This document shows, one piece after another, positions 54,804-62,580 of a DNA stretch of 64,000 nucleotides. A program made the translations under genes and the position numbers. Position 1 is the stretch's first letter. Every line of letters starts with the position of its first letter. The notes beneath the pieces are model-generated. The model made no database searches. It saw only the letters and a list, made by a program, of their open reading frames with translations, and was not told the origin of the DNA. The stretch lies in NCBI GenBank assembly GCA_949283375.1, contig CASDSM010000016.1:62001-126000 (forward strand), written 5' to 3'. The DNA is from an uncultured Eubacteriales bacterium. GTDB lineage: Bacteria > Bacillota > Clostridia > Oscillospirales > Oscillospiraceae.

Positions 54804-56033
54804 TCAGGGGCTGAGCAGCACTTCCCGGCGCAGAAGGGAGAGCGGCGGGACCGCCTGGGGAAGCTGCATCCAGAAGCGCATCTGCGGGTGGCGCGGCTCG
54901 TCGAGGGCCTCCCCCTCCAGCGTCTGCATCCCGGGGGCGTCAAATGCGACAGGGCGGCAGTCTGGGCCCACCAGCTCCACCCGGTCCCCCGCGCGGAACT
55001 TATTGCGCAGCGAGAGCAAGGCGCGCCCCTCCGGGCTGCACTGCTCCACGACGGCGCAGACCTGCCAGTCGCGCAGATAGCGCGCATCGTCATAGTACTG
55101 GCCCGGCTGGCCGAACCAGAAGCCGGTGGAGTAGTGGCGGTGGCTCACCTTCTCCACCTCGTTGCGCCAGACCGGATCCACCGACCGTCCCGCGCCCACG
55201 TCGTCAAGCACATGGCGGTAGGCCCCGGTGACGATGGCGGCATAGTAGGCGCTCTTGGCCCGTCCCTCGATTTTGAGCGAGCTGAGGCCCGCCGCGCAGA
55301 GCTCTGGAATGTGGTCGATCATGCACATGTCGCGGCTGTTGAGGATGTAGGTCCCCTTCTCGTCCTCAAAGACGGGGAAGTACTCCCCCGGGCGTTTCTC
55401 CTCCACCAGATGGTACTGGTAGCGGCAGGGCTGAGCGCAGGCGCCGCGGCTGGCGTCCCGCCCGGTCATATAGTTGGACAGGAGGCAGCGGCCGGAGTAG
55501 CTCACGCACATCGCCCCGTGGACAAACGCCTCCAGCTCCAGGCTGGCGGGGGTCTTCGCGCGGATCTCGGCGACCTCCTCCAGGCTGAGCTCACGGGCGA
55601 GGATGACGCGGCTCGCGCCGAGGTCGTGCCAGGCGCGGGCGGTCTCATAGTTCGCGACGCTCGCCTGGGTGGAGATGTGCCGCTTGACATGGGGGGCATA
55701 CCGGCCCGCCATGGTAAAGGCACCGAGGTCGGCGACGATGACGGCGTCCACCCCCGCGTCCTCCAGCGTCTCCAGCCAGGCGGGGAGGGCGGCGGCCTCG
55801 CCGTTGCGCGGCATGGTGTTCACCGTCACATGGCAGGCCACCCCTGCCGCCTTACAGCGGCGGACCGCCTCATAGAGTTCATCTCTGCTGAAATTTCCGG
55901 CAAAGGCGCGCATGCCAAACGCCGAGCCGGCCAGATAGACCGCATCGGCGCCGTAGGCAATCGCCATATTCAGCCGTTCCATGTCCCCTGCCGGGGCCAG
56001 CAGCTCCGGCAGGGGGAAATGCTCACGCTTCAT
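54804..56033 (-). CDS. Peptidase U32 family protein, TrhP-like tRNA hydroxylation factor
   Basis: A 409-residue U32-family protein. These use prephenate-derived chemistry to hydroxylate tRNA U34 (TrhP) or rRNA (RlhA), and are not shown to be proteases. The N-terminal domain LLAPAGDMERLNMAIAYGADAVYLAG is a TIM-barrel start. The four conserved cysteines are seen in GAMCVSYSGRCLLS (about 175 and 182) and GACAQPCRYQY (about 199 and 203), consistent with a metal or [Fe-S] site. Its start overlaps mltG by 11 bases. TrhP versus RlhA assignment is not certain. Confidence 0.85.
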   Translation of the reverse strand: MKREHFPLPELLAPAGDMERLNMAIAYGADAVYLAGSAFGMRAFAGNFSRDELYEAVRRCKAAGVACHVTVNTMPRNGEAAALPAWLETLEDAGVDAVIVADLGAFTMAGRYAPHVKRHISTQASVANYETARAWHDLGASRVILARELSLEEVAEIRAKTPASLELEAFVHGAMCVSYSGRCLLSNYMTGRDASRGACAQPCRYQYHLVEEKRPGEYFPVFEDEKGTYILNSRDMCMIDHIPELCAAGLSSLKIEGRAKSAYYAAIVTGAYRHVLDDVGAGRSVDPVWRNEVEKVSHRHYSTGFWFGQPGQYYDDARYLRDWQVCAVVEQCSPEGRALLSLRNKFRAGDRVELVGPDCRPVAFDAPGMQTLEGEALDEPRHPQMRFWMQLPQAVPPLSLLRREVLLSP

Positions 56034-57423
56034 CGGGCGTCTCGTCCGTCCCTTCTGCCTCTTCGGCCACGTCCTGTCCGCTCTCTACCAGGGCGCGGTA
56101 CTCCATGAACTCCTCACCGGTGGAGAAGAAGTGGGTCTGACCGTCGTTGCCGAGGATGAAGTAGTAGTAAGTGGTCGAGTTGGGATAGAGCGCTGCCTCG
56201 ATGGACTCCATGCCCGGATTGGAGATGGGGCCGGCGGGCAGGCCGGGATAGAGATAGGTGTTGTAGGGGCTGTCGATCGCCAGGTCGTCCTGGGTCAGCT
56301 CCTCCTTGCGCTCCTCGAGCAGGAACTGGATGGTGGAGTCCATCTGCAGATAGCCGTTGGTCTCTCCCTCCGTCTCCAGACGGTTGTAGATGACCGAGGC
56401 GATGTCCCGCTGGTCGGAGCCGTCCGTCTCCTCCTCGATGATGGAGGCGACGATCATGATCTCCCGCTGGGTATAGCCCAGACGCTCGGCGCGGGTGCGC
56501 ATCTCGGCGTCAAACTTCTGGGAGTAGTTGTAGAGCATACGGGAGAGGGCGACGTGCGGATCGCCTCCCACATAGAACTCATAGGTGTCCGGGAAGAGAT
56601 AGCCCTCCATCCAGTGGGGATCGTCCTGAGAGAGTCCCGCGAGGAAGGAGTAGTCATACTCCTCCGTCAGGGCGGCCTCCTCCAGCTCCTCCACGGTGCA
56701 GACGCCCTGCACCTCGAGCAGCTCGAAGATCTCCTCGACGGTATAGCCCTCCGGGATGGTGACGGTGACCGTCTCGCGCGTGGACGAACTGGCGCTGATG
56801 TTGCGCAGCAGCGCGCGGTAGTCCATGGAGGTGTTCAGCTCATAGGTGCCGCTGGAGATGCTCGAGGCCTTGTCGGTGAAGGCGGCGAAAATCTGAAAGA
56901 TCAGCGGATACTCGATCAGACCCTCGTCATAGAGGCTCTGGGCGACATCGTCAATGCTCTCCCCCGCCTCGATGACCACGCTGGCGGAATGCTCCGGCTT
57001 GTCCAGCGCGAGCACATCGCCCGCCCAGCGCCAGCCGAGAGTGGCCAAAATAAAGGCGATGGCGAGGACGGAGACCACATAGAGGATGGCGACCAGAACG
57101 GTCACCCCCATGCTCCGGACCTTCCTGCGGCGGCGCGGCGCGGCGGCGTGTCGCTCCGTCGGCGCAGGTTCCGCGGCGGGGACCTCCTCCGGCCAGAATG
57201 CCTCCCCATCCGGCAGTTCCTCCGCTCCGGCAGCGGACGGACTGTCCATCTCCGGCGCGGACGGCTCCTCCCATACGTCCTCCGGGAGGGCAGCGGGCTC
57301 CCCGTCCGGCACGACATCATGGAGGGCGTCCGAATCAGGCCTGAAGCGGGCGTCGCCGGTCTCTCCCAGGTCGCGGGTGTGCTCGGGGTGGGATTCGGAA
57401 TAGATGTTTTCCTGCTCAGACAT
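56023..57423 (-). CDS. mltG: Endolytic murein transglycosylase MltG
   Basis: A membrane-anchored lytic transglycosylase (YceG family) that cuts nascent peptidoglycan strands. The 466-residue protein has a 100-residue acidic, proline-rich cytoplasmic N-terminus and a basic RRRRK patch, one transmembrane helix (VTVLVAILYVVSVLAIAFILATLGW at about 107-131), a LysM-like region (VVIEAGESIDDVAQSLYDEGLI) and the catalytic domain with the glutamate in IVASIIEEET (about 330) and NPGMESIEAALYP. GGAGGGACTG precedes the ATG. The long acidic tail is unusual compared with E. coli MltG. Confidence 0.94.
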   Translation of the reverse strand: MSEQENIYSESHPEHTRDLGETGDARFRPDSDALHDVVPDGEPAALPEDVWEEPSAPEMDSPSAAGAEELPDGEAFWPEEVPAAEPAPTERHAAAPRRRRKVRSMGVTVLVAILYVVSVLAIAFILATLGWRWAGDVLALDKPEHSASVVIEAGESIDDVAQSLYDEGLIEYPLIFQIFAAFTDKASSISSGTYELNTSMDYRALLRNISASSSTRETVTVTIPEGYTVEEIFELLEVQGVCTVEELEEAALTEEYDYSFLAGLSQDDPHWMEGYLFPDTYEFYVGGDPHVALSRMLYNYSQKFDAEMRTRAERLGYTQREIMIVASIIEEETDGSDQRDIASVIYNRLETEGETNGYLQMDSTIQFLLEERKEELTQDDLAIDSPYNTYLYPGLPAGPISNPGMESIEAALYPNSTTYYYFILGNDGQTHFFSTGEEFMEYRALVESGQDVAEEAEGTDETPDEA

Positions 57424-57441
57424 TTCAGTCCCTCCTTATGG

Positions 57442-58035
57442 TCAGATGTGAATGCTGTGGTCAGGCCGGAAGACTCCGCGCTCCGTGACGACCAGGCAGA
57501 CCGCCCGGTCATGCGCCTCGCGCGGGACGGCCTCCTGTAACAGGGCCTCCCGGCAGAGGCCGATGGTCAGTCCGCGGTAGCGGGCGAGAAACCGGTCGTA
57601 AAATCCGCCCCCCCTGCCCAGACGCCCACCCTGCCTGTCATAGCAGACGGCGGGGATCAGGGCGATCTCCGGCCAGCCGTCCTCCACCAGGGGACAGTCC
57701 CCGGAGGGCTCCAGCATGCCGTAGCGGTGGCGGACCAGCTGTGCCGGGCCGCAATAGCGCCGGAGCTCCAGCTCGTGCCCCGGCAGGCAGCGCGGCAGGC
57801 AGAGCTCTTTTCCGCGCGCCGTCAGGGCATCGAGCAGCAGACCGGTCTCCGGCTCTGTGCCCATGCCGCAAAAAAGCAGCAGGCGCTGCGCCCACTCCAC
57901 CTGTGGCAGGCGGAGCAAGCGGTCAAACAGCGCCCGGTCGCTCGCGGCGCGCTCTGCGGCCGTCATGGCGCGCTCCTGCGCGGCGATGGCGCGGCGGAGC
58001 GCGGCCTTGGCCTCAGTCCTGATAGTGGATGCCAA
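57442..58035 (-). CDS. fthC: 5-formyltetrahydrofolate cyclo-ligase
   Basis: An ATP-dependent enzyme that recycles 5-formyl-THF to methenyl-THF. About 197 residues: the ATP loop GRGGGFYDRFLARYRG and FCGMGTEPETGLLLDAL are characteristic. No ATG lies in the right place; the TTG at 58035 gives the normal family length and a 23-base overlap with the upstream DJ-1 gene, with only a weak AGG nearby, so the exact start is uncertain. It belongs to the tmk-DJ-1-fthC-mltG-U32 run. Confidence 0.88.
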   Translation of the reverse strand: MASTIRTEAKAALRRAIAAQERAMTAAERAASDRALFDRLLRLPQVEWAQRLLLFCGMGTEPETGLLLDALTARGKELCLPRCLPGHELELRRYCGPAQLVRHRYGMLEPSGDCPLVEDGWPEIALIPAVCYDRQGGRLGRGGGFYDRFLARYRGLTIGLCREALLQEAVPREAHDRAVCLVVTERGVFRPDHSIHI

Positions 58036-58558
58036 GGCGGACCTGCTCTGCGACCGCCTTGCCGCGCAGGACTTTGACCAGCTCGAGGGCGAAATCAAAG
58101 GCAGAACCCGCCGCCTGGCCGGTGATGATGCGCCCGTCGCGGACAACGCGCTGATTGCCGGTGACCACGGCGGAGAGCATGTCCTCCTCCATGCCGGGGT
58201 AGACGGTGGCGTGCCGGCGGTCGAGCAGGCCGAGGCGGCCCAGAATGGTGGGCGCGGCGCAGATGGCGGCCACCCAGTGGCCCTGCTCCTCCGCCTTCTG
58301 GATCATCGTGATGGCGGGAATGCTCTTGGAGATGACGTCCACACCGCCCAGACCGCCGGGCAGGACCAGCATCTCCATATCGTCATAGGAAACCTCGTTG
58401 AGCAGCAGGTCGGCCTGCACCGTGACCTGCTGGCCGGAGACGACCGTCTTATCCTCCACGCCGACAAGCGCGACATCCACACCGGCCCGCCGCAGCAGAT
58501 CAGCCGGAGCGAGTGCCTCTACCGTCTCAAAGCCATTGCCCAGTAAAATGTAAACCAT
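58013..58558 (-). CDS. DJ-1/PfpI family protein
   Basis: A 181-residue flavodoxin-like protein of the DJ-1 superfamily (ThiJ/YajL). The nucleophile elbow cysteine is residue 100 in WVAAICAAPTILG, with LVLPGGLGGVDV and the family's E-rich N-terminus (GFETVEALAPADLLRRAG). Roles include glyoxalase, deglycase or redox chaperone; I cannot choose. It is preceded by tmk (79-base gap) and overlaps fthC by 23 bases. Confidence 0.92.
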   Translation of the reverse strand: MVYILLGNGFETVEALAPADLLRRAGVDVALVGVEDKTVVSGQQVTVQADLLLNEVSYDDMEMLVLPGGLGGVDVISKSIPAITMIQKAEEQGHWVAAICAAPTILGRLGLLDRRHATVYPGMEEDMLSAVVTGNQRVVRDGRIITGQAAGSAFDFALELVKVLRGKAVAEQVRLGIHYQD

Positions 58559-58637
58559 GATACCTGTTCTCCCCTCAAAAACAAATCGTCAGTCTGCTCT
58601 GGTTCTCTGTGTTGCTTTCGTTCTGTTGTGCGATCTA

Positions 58638-59309
58638 TCATCCAAGCGCCTGAGATACGGCGCTCCAGATGTCCTGTGATATTTCCTCCACGCTGCGCAG
58701 CGCGCCGTCCCCGCCGGTGCAGGGGACGGTCTGCCAGCCGAGGACCTGCGCCGCCTGACGGGCGCAGAGCCGGCACTCGGTCAGGTATGCCGTGTCCTGC
58801 TCGTGGATGTCCGCCCGGGTGCAGGTGGCCGCCTCACGGCCGCGCAGCAGAGAGACGGACAGGCAGGTGGGCATATCCAGATAGCAGACCAGGTCCGGCT
58901 TTGGCAGGCCGAGGCGGGCATACTCATAGTCATAGAGCCAGCGGAAGAAGTCCTCCCGCTCCGCCGCCGGGAGCTTGGCCCCCTGGTGGACGGCGTTGGA
59001 GGTGGTGTAGCGGTCGGCGAGGATCAGCCCGCCGCGCTCGTAGTACGACCCCCAGTCCTGCCGGTAGGACGCGTAGCGGTCCACCGCATAGAAGGAGGAC
59101 GCGGCATAGGCGTTCACATCCCCGGGCCGGGCGCCAAAAGCGCCGCTGAGATAGAGGCGGATGAGCGCGGAGGATTCCTCCTGATAGCGGGGAAAGGCCA
59201 GGCGGTGAAACGCCATGCCCTGCCGCTCAAGCCGTCTGCACAGCTGGGCAAACTGGGTGGATTTGCCCGACCCATCCGTTCCCTCCAGCACGATCAGCTT
59301 TCCCGGCAT
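58638..59309 (-). CDS. tmk: Thymidylate kinase
   Basis: Phosphorylates dTMP to dTDP. The 223-residue protein has the P-loop VLEGTDGSGKSTQFAQL near 6-22, the DRY-type motif LADRYTTSNAVHQGAKL, and the substrate loop FYAVDRYASYRQDW. The ATG at 59309 is about six bases after GGGAGAGGGG; a longer form has no site. It heads the run of envelope and folate genes. A possible -10 TATGAT lies at 59369-59364. Confidence 0.93.
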   Translation of the reverse strand: MPGKLIVLEGTDGSGKSTQFAQLCRRLERQGMAFHRLAFPRYQEESSALIRLYLSGAFGARPGDVNAYAASSFYAVDRYASYRQDWGSYYERGGLILADRYTTSNAVHQGAKLPAAEREDFFRWLYDYEYARLGLPKPDLVCYLDMPTCLSVSLLRGREAATCTRADIHEQDTAYLTECRLCARQAAQVLGWQTVPCTGGDGALRSVEEISQDIWSAVSQALG

Positions 59310-59518
59310 AGGCCCCTCTCCCCTCTCTTCCGCCTGCAAAAGGGCGCTTTACATGCTCATCATATCATACCCGTCAGGGAAAGTCTATAAAACAATCTTA
59401 CGAAACGTGTCGGAGAAGAGGGGAAATTTTACATAGATTGCAAAAATGGAGCGGTCTCTCCGCTGTGGACCGGTGCACTTTCGGAAGAGGGGGAAGCGGT
59501 GCACATGGATGGGGCATC

Positions 59519-59547
59519 TTGCATTTTGGCTGGAAAGATGATATAGT
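59519..59547 (+). promoter_or_regulatory. Promoter for the export-type ABC ATPase
   Basis: TTGCAT (59519-59524) and TATAGT (59542-59547) with 17-base spacing, 38 bases before the GTG start. The rest of the 59310-59518 gap holds no evident gene. Confidence 0.55.
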
Positions 59548-59585
59548 GAACCTATCTATCTCGCATACAAAAAGGATGCATCATA

Positions 59586-60347
59586 GTGGAACAGAAGCAA
59601 TTTCAGGCCGGACCGGCCATCACCGCGCAGGACATTCATCTCAGCTACCGCAGCATTGTCCCTGTGTCCCGCCGCAGCAAACAATCCAACACCGCCTCCA
59701 TCCGCCGCAAGGGGCGCGTGGAGCATTTTGAGGCGCTGCACGGCATCTCCTTTGAGATCCAGCGGGGAGAGATCGTCGGACTGGTGGGGCGCAACGGCTC
59801 GGGGAAATCGACGCTGCTGCGCGTGCTGGCCGGCATCTTTGAGCCGGACTCCGGCACGGTGGATCTGCACGGCTGCACCGTCTCCCTGCTGGCGCTCGGC
59901 GTCGGCTTTTTGAAGGATCTCTCCGGCCGGGAGAATATCTATCTGTCCGGCATGCTGCTCGGCTTCTCCAAGCAGGAGATCGACGAGCAGGTGGAGGAGA
60001 TCATCGACTTCTCTGAGCTGGGGGAGTTTATTGAAAAGCCGGTGCGCACCTATTCCAGCGGCATGGCCTCGAAGCTCGGCTTTGCCATCACCGCCATCCT
60101 GAAGACGGACATCATCTTGGTGGACGAGGTGCTGTCGGTGGGCGACGCGAAGTTCAAGAAGAAGAGCTTCAACAAGATGCTCGAGCTGATCTCAGAGAAG
60201 ACGAGGACGGTGGTCATCGTCTCTCACAGCAATGACACCATCCAGAACCTGTGCAATACCGTCATCTGGCTGCATGACGGCGATATCCGCATGACAGGGC
60301 CGACCGCACAGGTCATGCCGGAGTACGTCAGGTTTATGGACACATGA
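59586..60347 (+). CDS. ABC transporter ATP-binding protein, polysaccharide/teichoic acid export type
   Basis: A 253-residue ATPase most like TagH/Wzt N-terminal domains, which export lipid-linked polymers. Walker A GRNGSGKSTLLRVL is near 67-80, YSSGMASKLGFA is the variant signature of this subfamily, Walker B is IILVDEVLSVGD and the switch is IVSHS. The characteristic GVGFLKDLSGRENIYLSGMLLG precedes the signature. The C-terminal sugar-recognition domain of Wzt is absent. The start is a GTG at 59586 after AAAAGGATG. No TagG-like permease is nearby, so its partner is elsewhere. Confidence 0.9.
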   Translation: MEQKQFQAGPAITAQDIHLSYRSIVPVSRRSKQSNTASIRRKGRVEHFEALHGISFEIQRGEIVGLVGRNGSGKSTLLRVLAGIFEPDSGTVDLHGCTVSLLALGVGFLKDLSGRENIYLSGMLLGFSKQEIDEQVEEIIDFSELGEFIEKPVRTYSSGMASKLGFAITAILKTDIILVDEVLSVGDAKFKKKSFNKMLELISEKTRTVVIVSHSNDTIQNLCNTVIWLHDGDIRMTGPTAQVMPEYVRFMDT

Positions 60348-60354
60348 CCACACA

Positions 60355-60507
60355 CAGACTGTCGAAAAACTACGCTGAGACCTCCGCGCGAGAGCGGCGG
60401 AGGCCCCCCTTTGCGTACCGTCAAGACCGTTTTGGGAACCTGGAAGAAGTTTCAAAAACGGACGAAGCGTGGCAGGATAACTTTTTTGACACGCTGCACA
60501 CAGTCTG
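60355..60507. repeat. MITE-like or folded intergenic element with terminal inverted repeats
   Basis: CAGACTGT at 60355-60362 is inverted as ACAGTCTG at 60500-60507, and the match extends imperfectly inwards (TGTCGAAAAA against TTTTTTGACA). Inside are two further inverted repeats: CCTCCGC/GCGGAGG (60381-60403) and CCGTTTT/AAAAACGG (60427-60462). No coding potential is seen. Its nature as a dispersed element is inferred, since no second copy is in the window. Confidence 0.45.
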
Positions 60508-60516
60508 CGGCCTCTG

Positions 60517-60550
60517 AGATCCTCCATAGAGCGGTATGGAGGATCTTTTT
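60517..60550 (+). terminator. Terminator before the SEDS/PBP operon
   Basis: A perfect 12-bp stem AGATCCTCCATA/TATGGAGGATCT (60517-60528 with 60535-60546) followed by five T. It ends transcription of the ABC ATPase gene. Confidence 0.9.
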
Positions 60551-60594
60551 CCTGATGGATGGATGTACAAGAGATCTCCGGAAGGGAGGAAATG

Positions 60595-62580
60595 ATGGAT
60601 TTCTCCGCTTTATATGATATTTGGAGCAGGTTCCGGGACGCGGTGGGCGGCCTGGTATCCGGTCTGCTGGGGCAGGAGGGAACCGCCGCCGTTCTCCTCG
60701 GCATATTGAACGGCGCCGCCCGTATCCTGCTGCCGCTGCTCGCCCTGCTGGTGGTTGTCCGCTGTGCGCGCAGCCTGCTGCAGGGCAAGTTGGAGACGGA
60801 GACCTGGGGCTGGCTGATCCGCCCGGACAGGAGCCGTCTGCCGCTGGAGCACTGGGAGATCCTGATCGGACGCTCCCGCCGGTGCGACATCGTCCTGACA
60901 GACCCCACCGTATCCCGCAACCACGCGGCGATGATCCGCGATGACAGGGGGCAGTGGTCCCTCTATCCCCTGCGCAGCAAAAACGGCGTGATGCTCAACG
61001 GCAAGCCGGTCACGCAGGAGACGAAGCTGAGCTCCGGCGATGTGCTCGGTCTGGGCGAGACCGAGCTGGCCTTCCGCCCGATCTCCGCCGAGGAGGAGCG
61101 GCGTCAGGCGGAGTCGCGCACCCGTCCGGGCAAAATGTTCTCTCCCGGCATGACGCTCATTCTGCTCACCTTTTTTCAGGCCATTGTCTGCCTCCAGCTC
61201 GCCGGCGTGGTGGAGCTGGAGTATCAGCGGGCGGTCTATCTCTCCTTTGCCGTGCTGGCGGGCCTGATGTGGCTGTCCTACACCATCTACCGCGTGCTCC
61301 GGCGGACCGGCTTTGAGATCGAGACGCTGGCCTTCTTTCTCACCTCGCTGTGTCTGACGGTGACCGCCATCTCTGAGCCGCACAGCCTGTACCGCCAGCT
61401 TCTCACGGTGGTGATGGGACTGGTCGCCTTCTTCGTCCTGTCCATCCTTCTGCGCGACCTGATTTTGTCGAAAAAGCTCCGCTGGCCTGCCGTCCTCGGC
61501 GCGGCGGCCCTGCTGGCGTTCAATGTGCTGCTCGGCGAGGTGCTCTTTGGCGCGCGCAACTGGGTGAAGATCGGTCCGATCTCCTTTCAGCCGTCCGAGC
61601 TGGTGAAGGTGGTCTTTATCCTGGCCGGCTCCACCACCCTGGACCGTATGTTCGCCCGCCGCAACCTGATCTTCACGCTGGTCTTCTCCGCCTACTGCGT
61701 GGGCTGTCTGGCGCTGATGAGCGACTTCGGCACGGCGCTCATCTTCTTTGTCGCCTTCCTCGCCATCGCCTTCCTGCGCTCGGGCGATCTGCCCTCTGTC
61801 GCCTTTATGACGGCGGCCGCCGTGTTTGCCGGGTTTCTGGTGCTCCAGTACCGGCCCTATATCGCCAACCGCTTTTCCGTTTACCTCCATGTCTGGGAGG
61901 ACCCCTCCGGCCTGGGCTACCAGCAGACGCGCACCCTCTCCGCCCTCGCCAGCGGCGGCCTGTTCGGACAGGGGCTGGGCAACGGCTGGCTGAAGAACAT
62001 TGGCGCGGCCAATACCGACCTGGTCTTCGGGGTGCTCGCCGAGGAGCTTGGCCTGATCATCGCGGTGCTCGCGGTCGTGGTCATCCTTCTCTTCGCCCTC
62101 TTCACCATCAAATCCGCCGCCGCGGGCCGGTCCTCTTTCTATGTGATCGCCGCCTGCGCAACAGCGATGATCTTTCTGGTGCAGACGATGCTCAACGTCT
62201 TCGGCTCCACCGACCTGCTGCCGCTGACCGGAGTGACCTTCCCCTTCGTCTCCTGCGGCGGGTCGAGCATGCTCGCCTGCTGGTGCCTGCTGGCCTATAT
62301 CAAGGCCTCGGATACCCGGCAGAATGCCGGCATCGCCGTCCGTCTGCCCAAGCGCAGGAAAAAAAACGCCGTGGAGGAGACCCCTCCGGAGCGGGAGCCG
62401 CATTTCAGCCGCAGGCGCATGCCGCACCGTATCGCGGACGACAGAGACGCCACGCAGGCCTTTCGTCCGCCGGTCGAGCTGCCGCTGGCCGATCAGGACG
62501 GCTTTTCCGCCGATCTGTCCATCCATATGGACGGGGAGGAATGGCCGTATGACCTGCCCTGGGAGGAGGATGCGAGATGA
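60595..62580 (+). CDS. FHA domain-SEDS glycosyltransferase fusion (FtsW/RodA/SpoVE family)
   Basis: A 661-residue peptidoglycan polymerase with an extra N-terminal signalling domain. Residues 1-60 include one hydrophobic helix (GAARILLPLLALLVVVRCARSLL), and 85-165 form an FHA domain (EILIGRSRRCDIVLTD, TVSRNHAAMI, SKNGVMLNG), which binds phosphothreonine. From 180 to about 600 are roughly ten SEDS helices, with family hallmarks GARNWVKIGPISFQPSELVKV, DFGTALIFF, GGLFGQGLGNG and PFVSCGGSSMLACWCLLAYI. A basic, arginine-rich C-tail follows. GGGAGG leads into the ATGATG (60592 or 60595). The stop overlaps the PBP start. Confidence 0.93.
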   Translation: MDFSALYDIWSRFRDAVGGLVSGLLGQEGTAAVLLGILNGAARILLPLLALLVVVRCARSLLQGKLETETWGWLIRPDRSRLPLEHWEILIGRSRRCDIVLTDPTVSRNHAAMIRDDRGQWSLYPLRSKNGVMLNGKPVTQETKLSSGDVLGLGETELAFRPISAEEERRQAESRTRPGKMFSPGMTLILLTFFQAIVCLQLAGVVELEYQRAVYLSFAVLAGLMWLSYTIYRVLRRTGFEIETLAFFLTSLCLTVTAISEPHSLYRQLLTVVMGLVAFFVLSILLRDLILSKKLRWPAVLGAAALLAFNVLLGEVLFGARNWVKIGPISFQPSELVKVVFILAGSTTLDRMFARRNLIFTLVFSAYCVGCLALMSDFGTALIFFVAFLAIAFLRSGDLPSVAFMTAAAVFAGFLVLQYRPYIANRFSVYLHVWEDPSGLGYQQTRTLSALASGGLFGQGLGNGWLKNIGAANTDLVFGVLAEELGLIIAVLAVVVILLFALFTIKSAAAGRSSFYVIAACATAMIFLVQTMLNVFGSTDLLPLTGVTFPFVSCGGSSMLACWCLLAYIKASDTRQNAGIAVRLPKRRKKNAVEETPPEREPHFSRRRMPHRIADDRDATQAFRPPVELPLADQDGFSADLSIHMDGEEWPYDLPWEEDAR

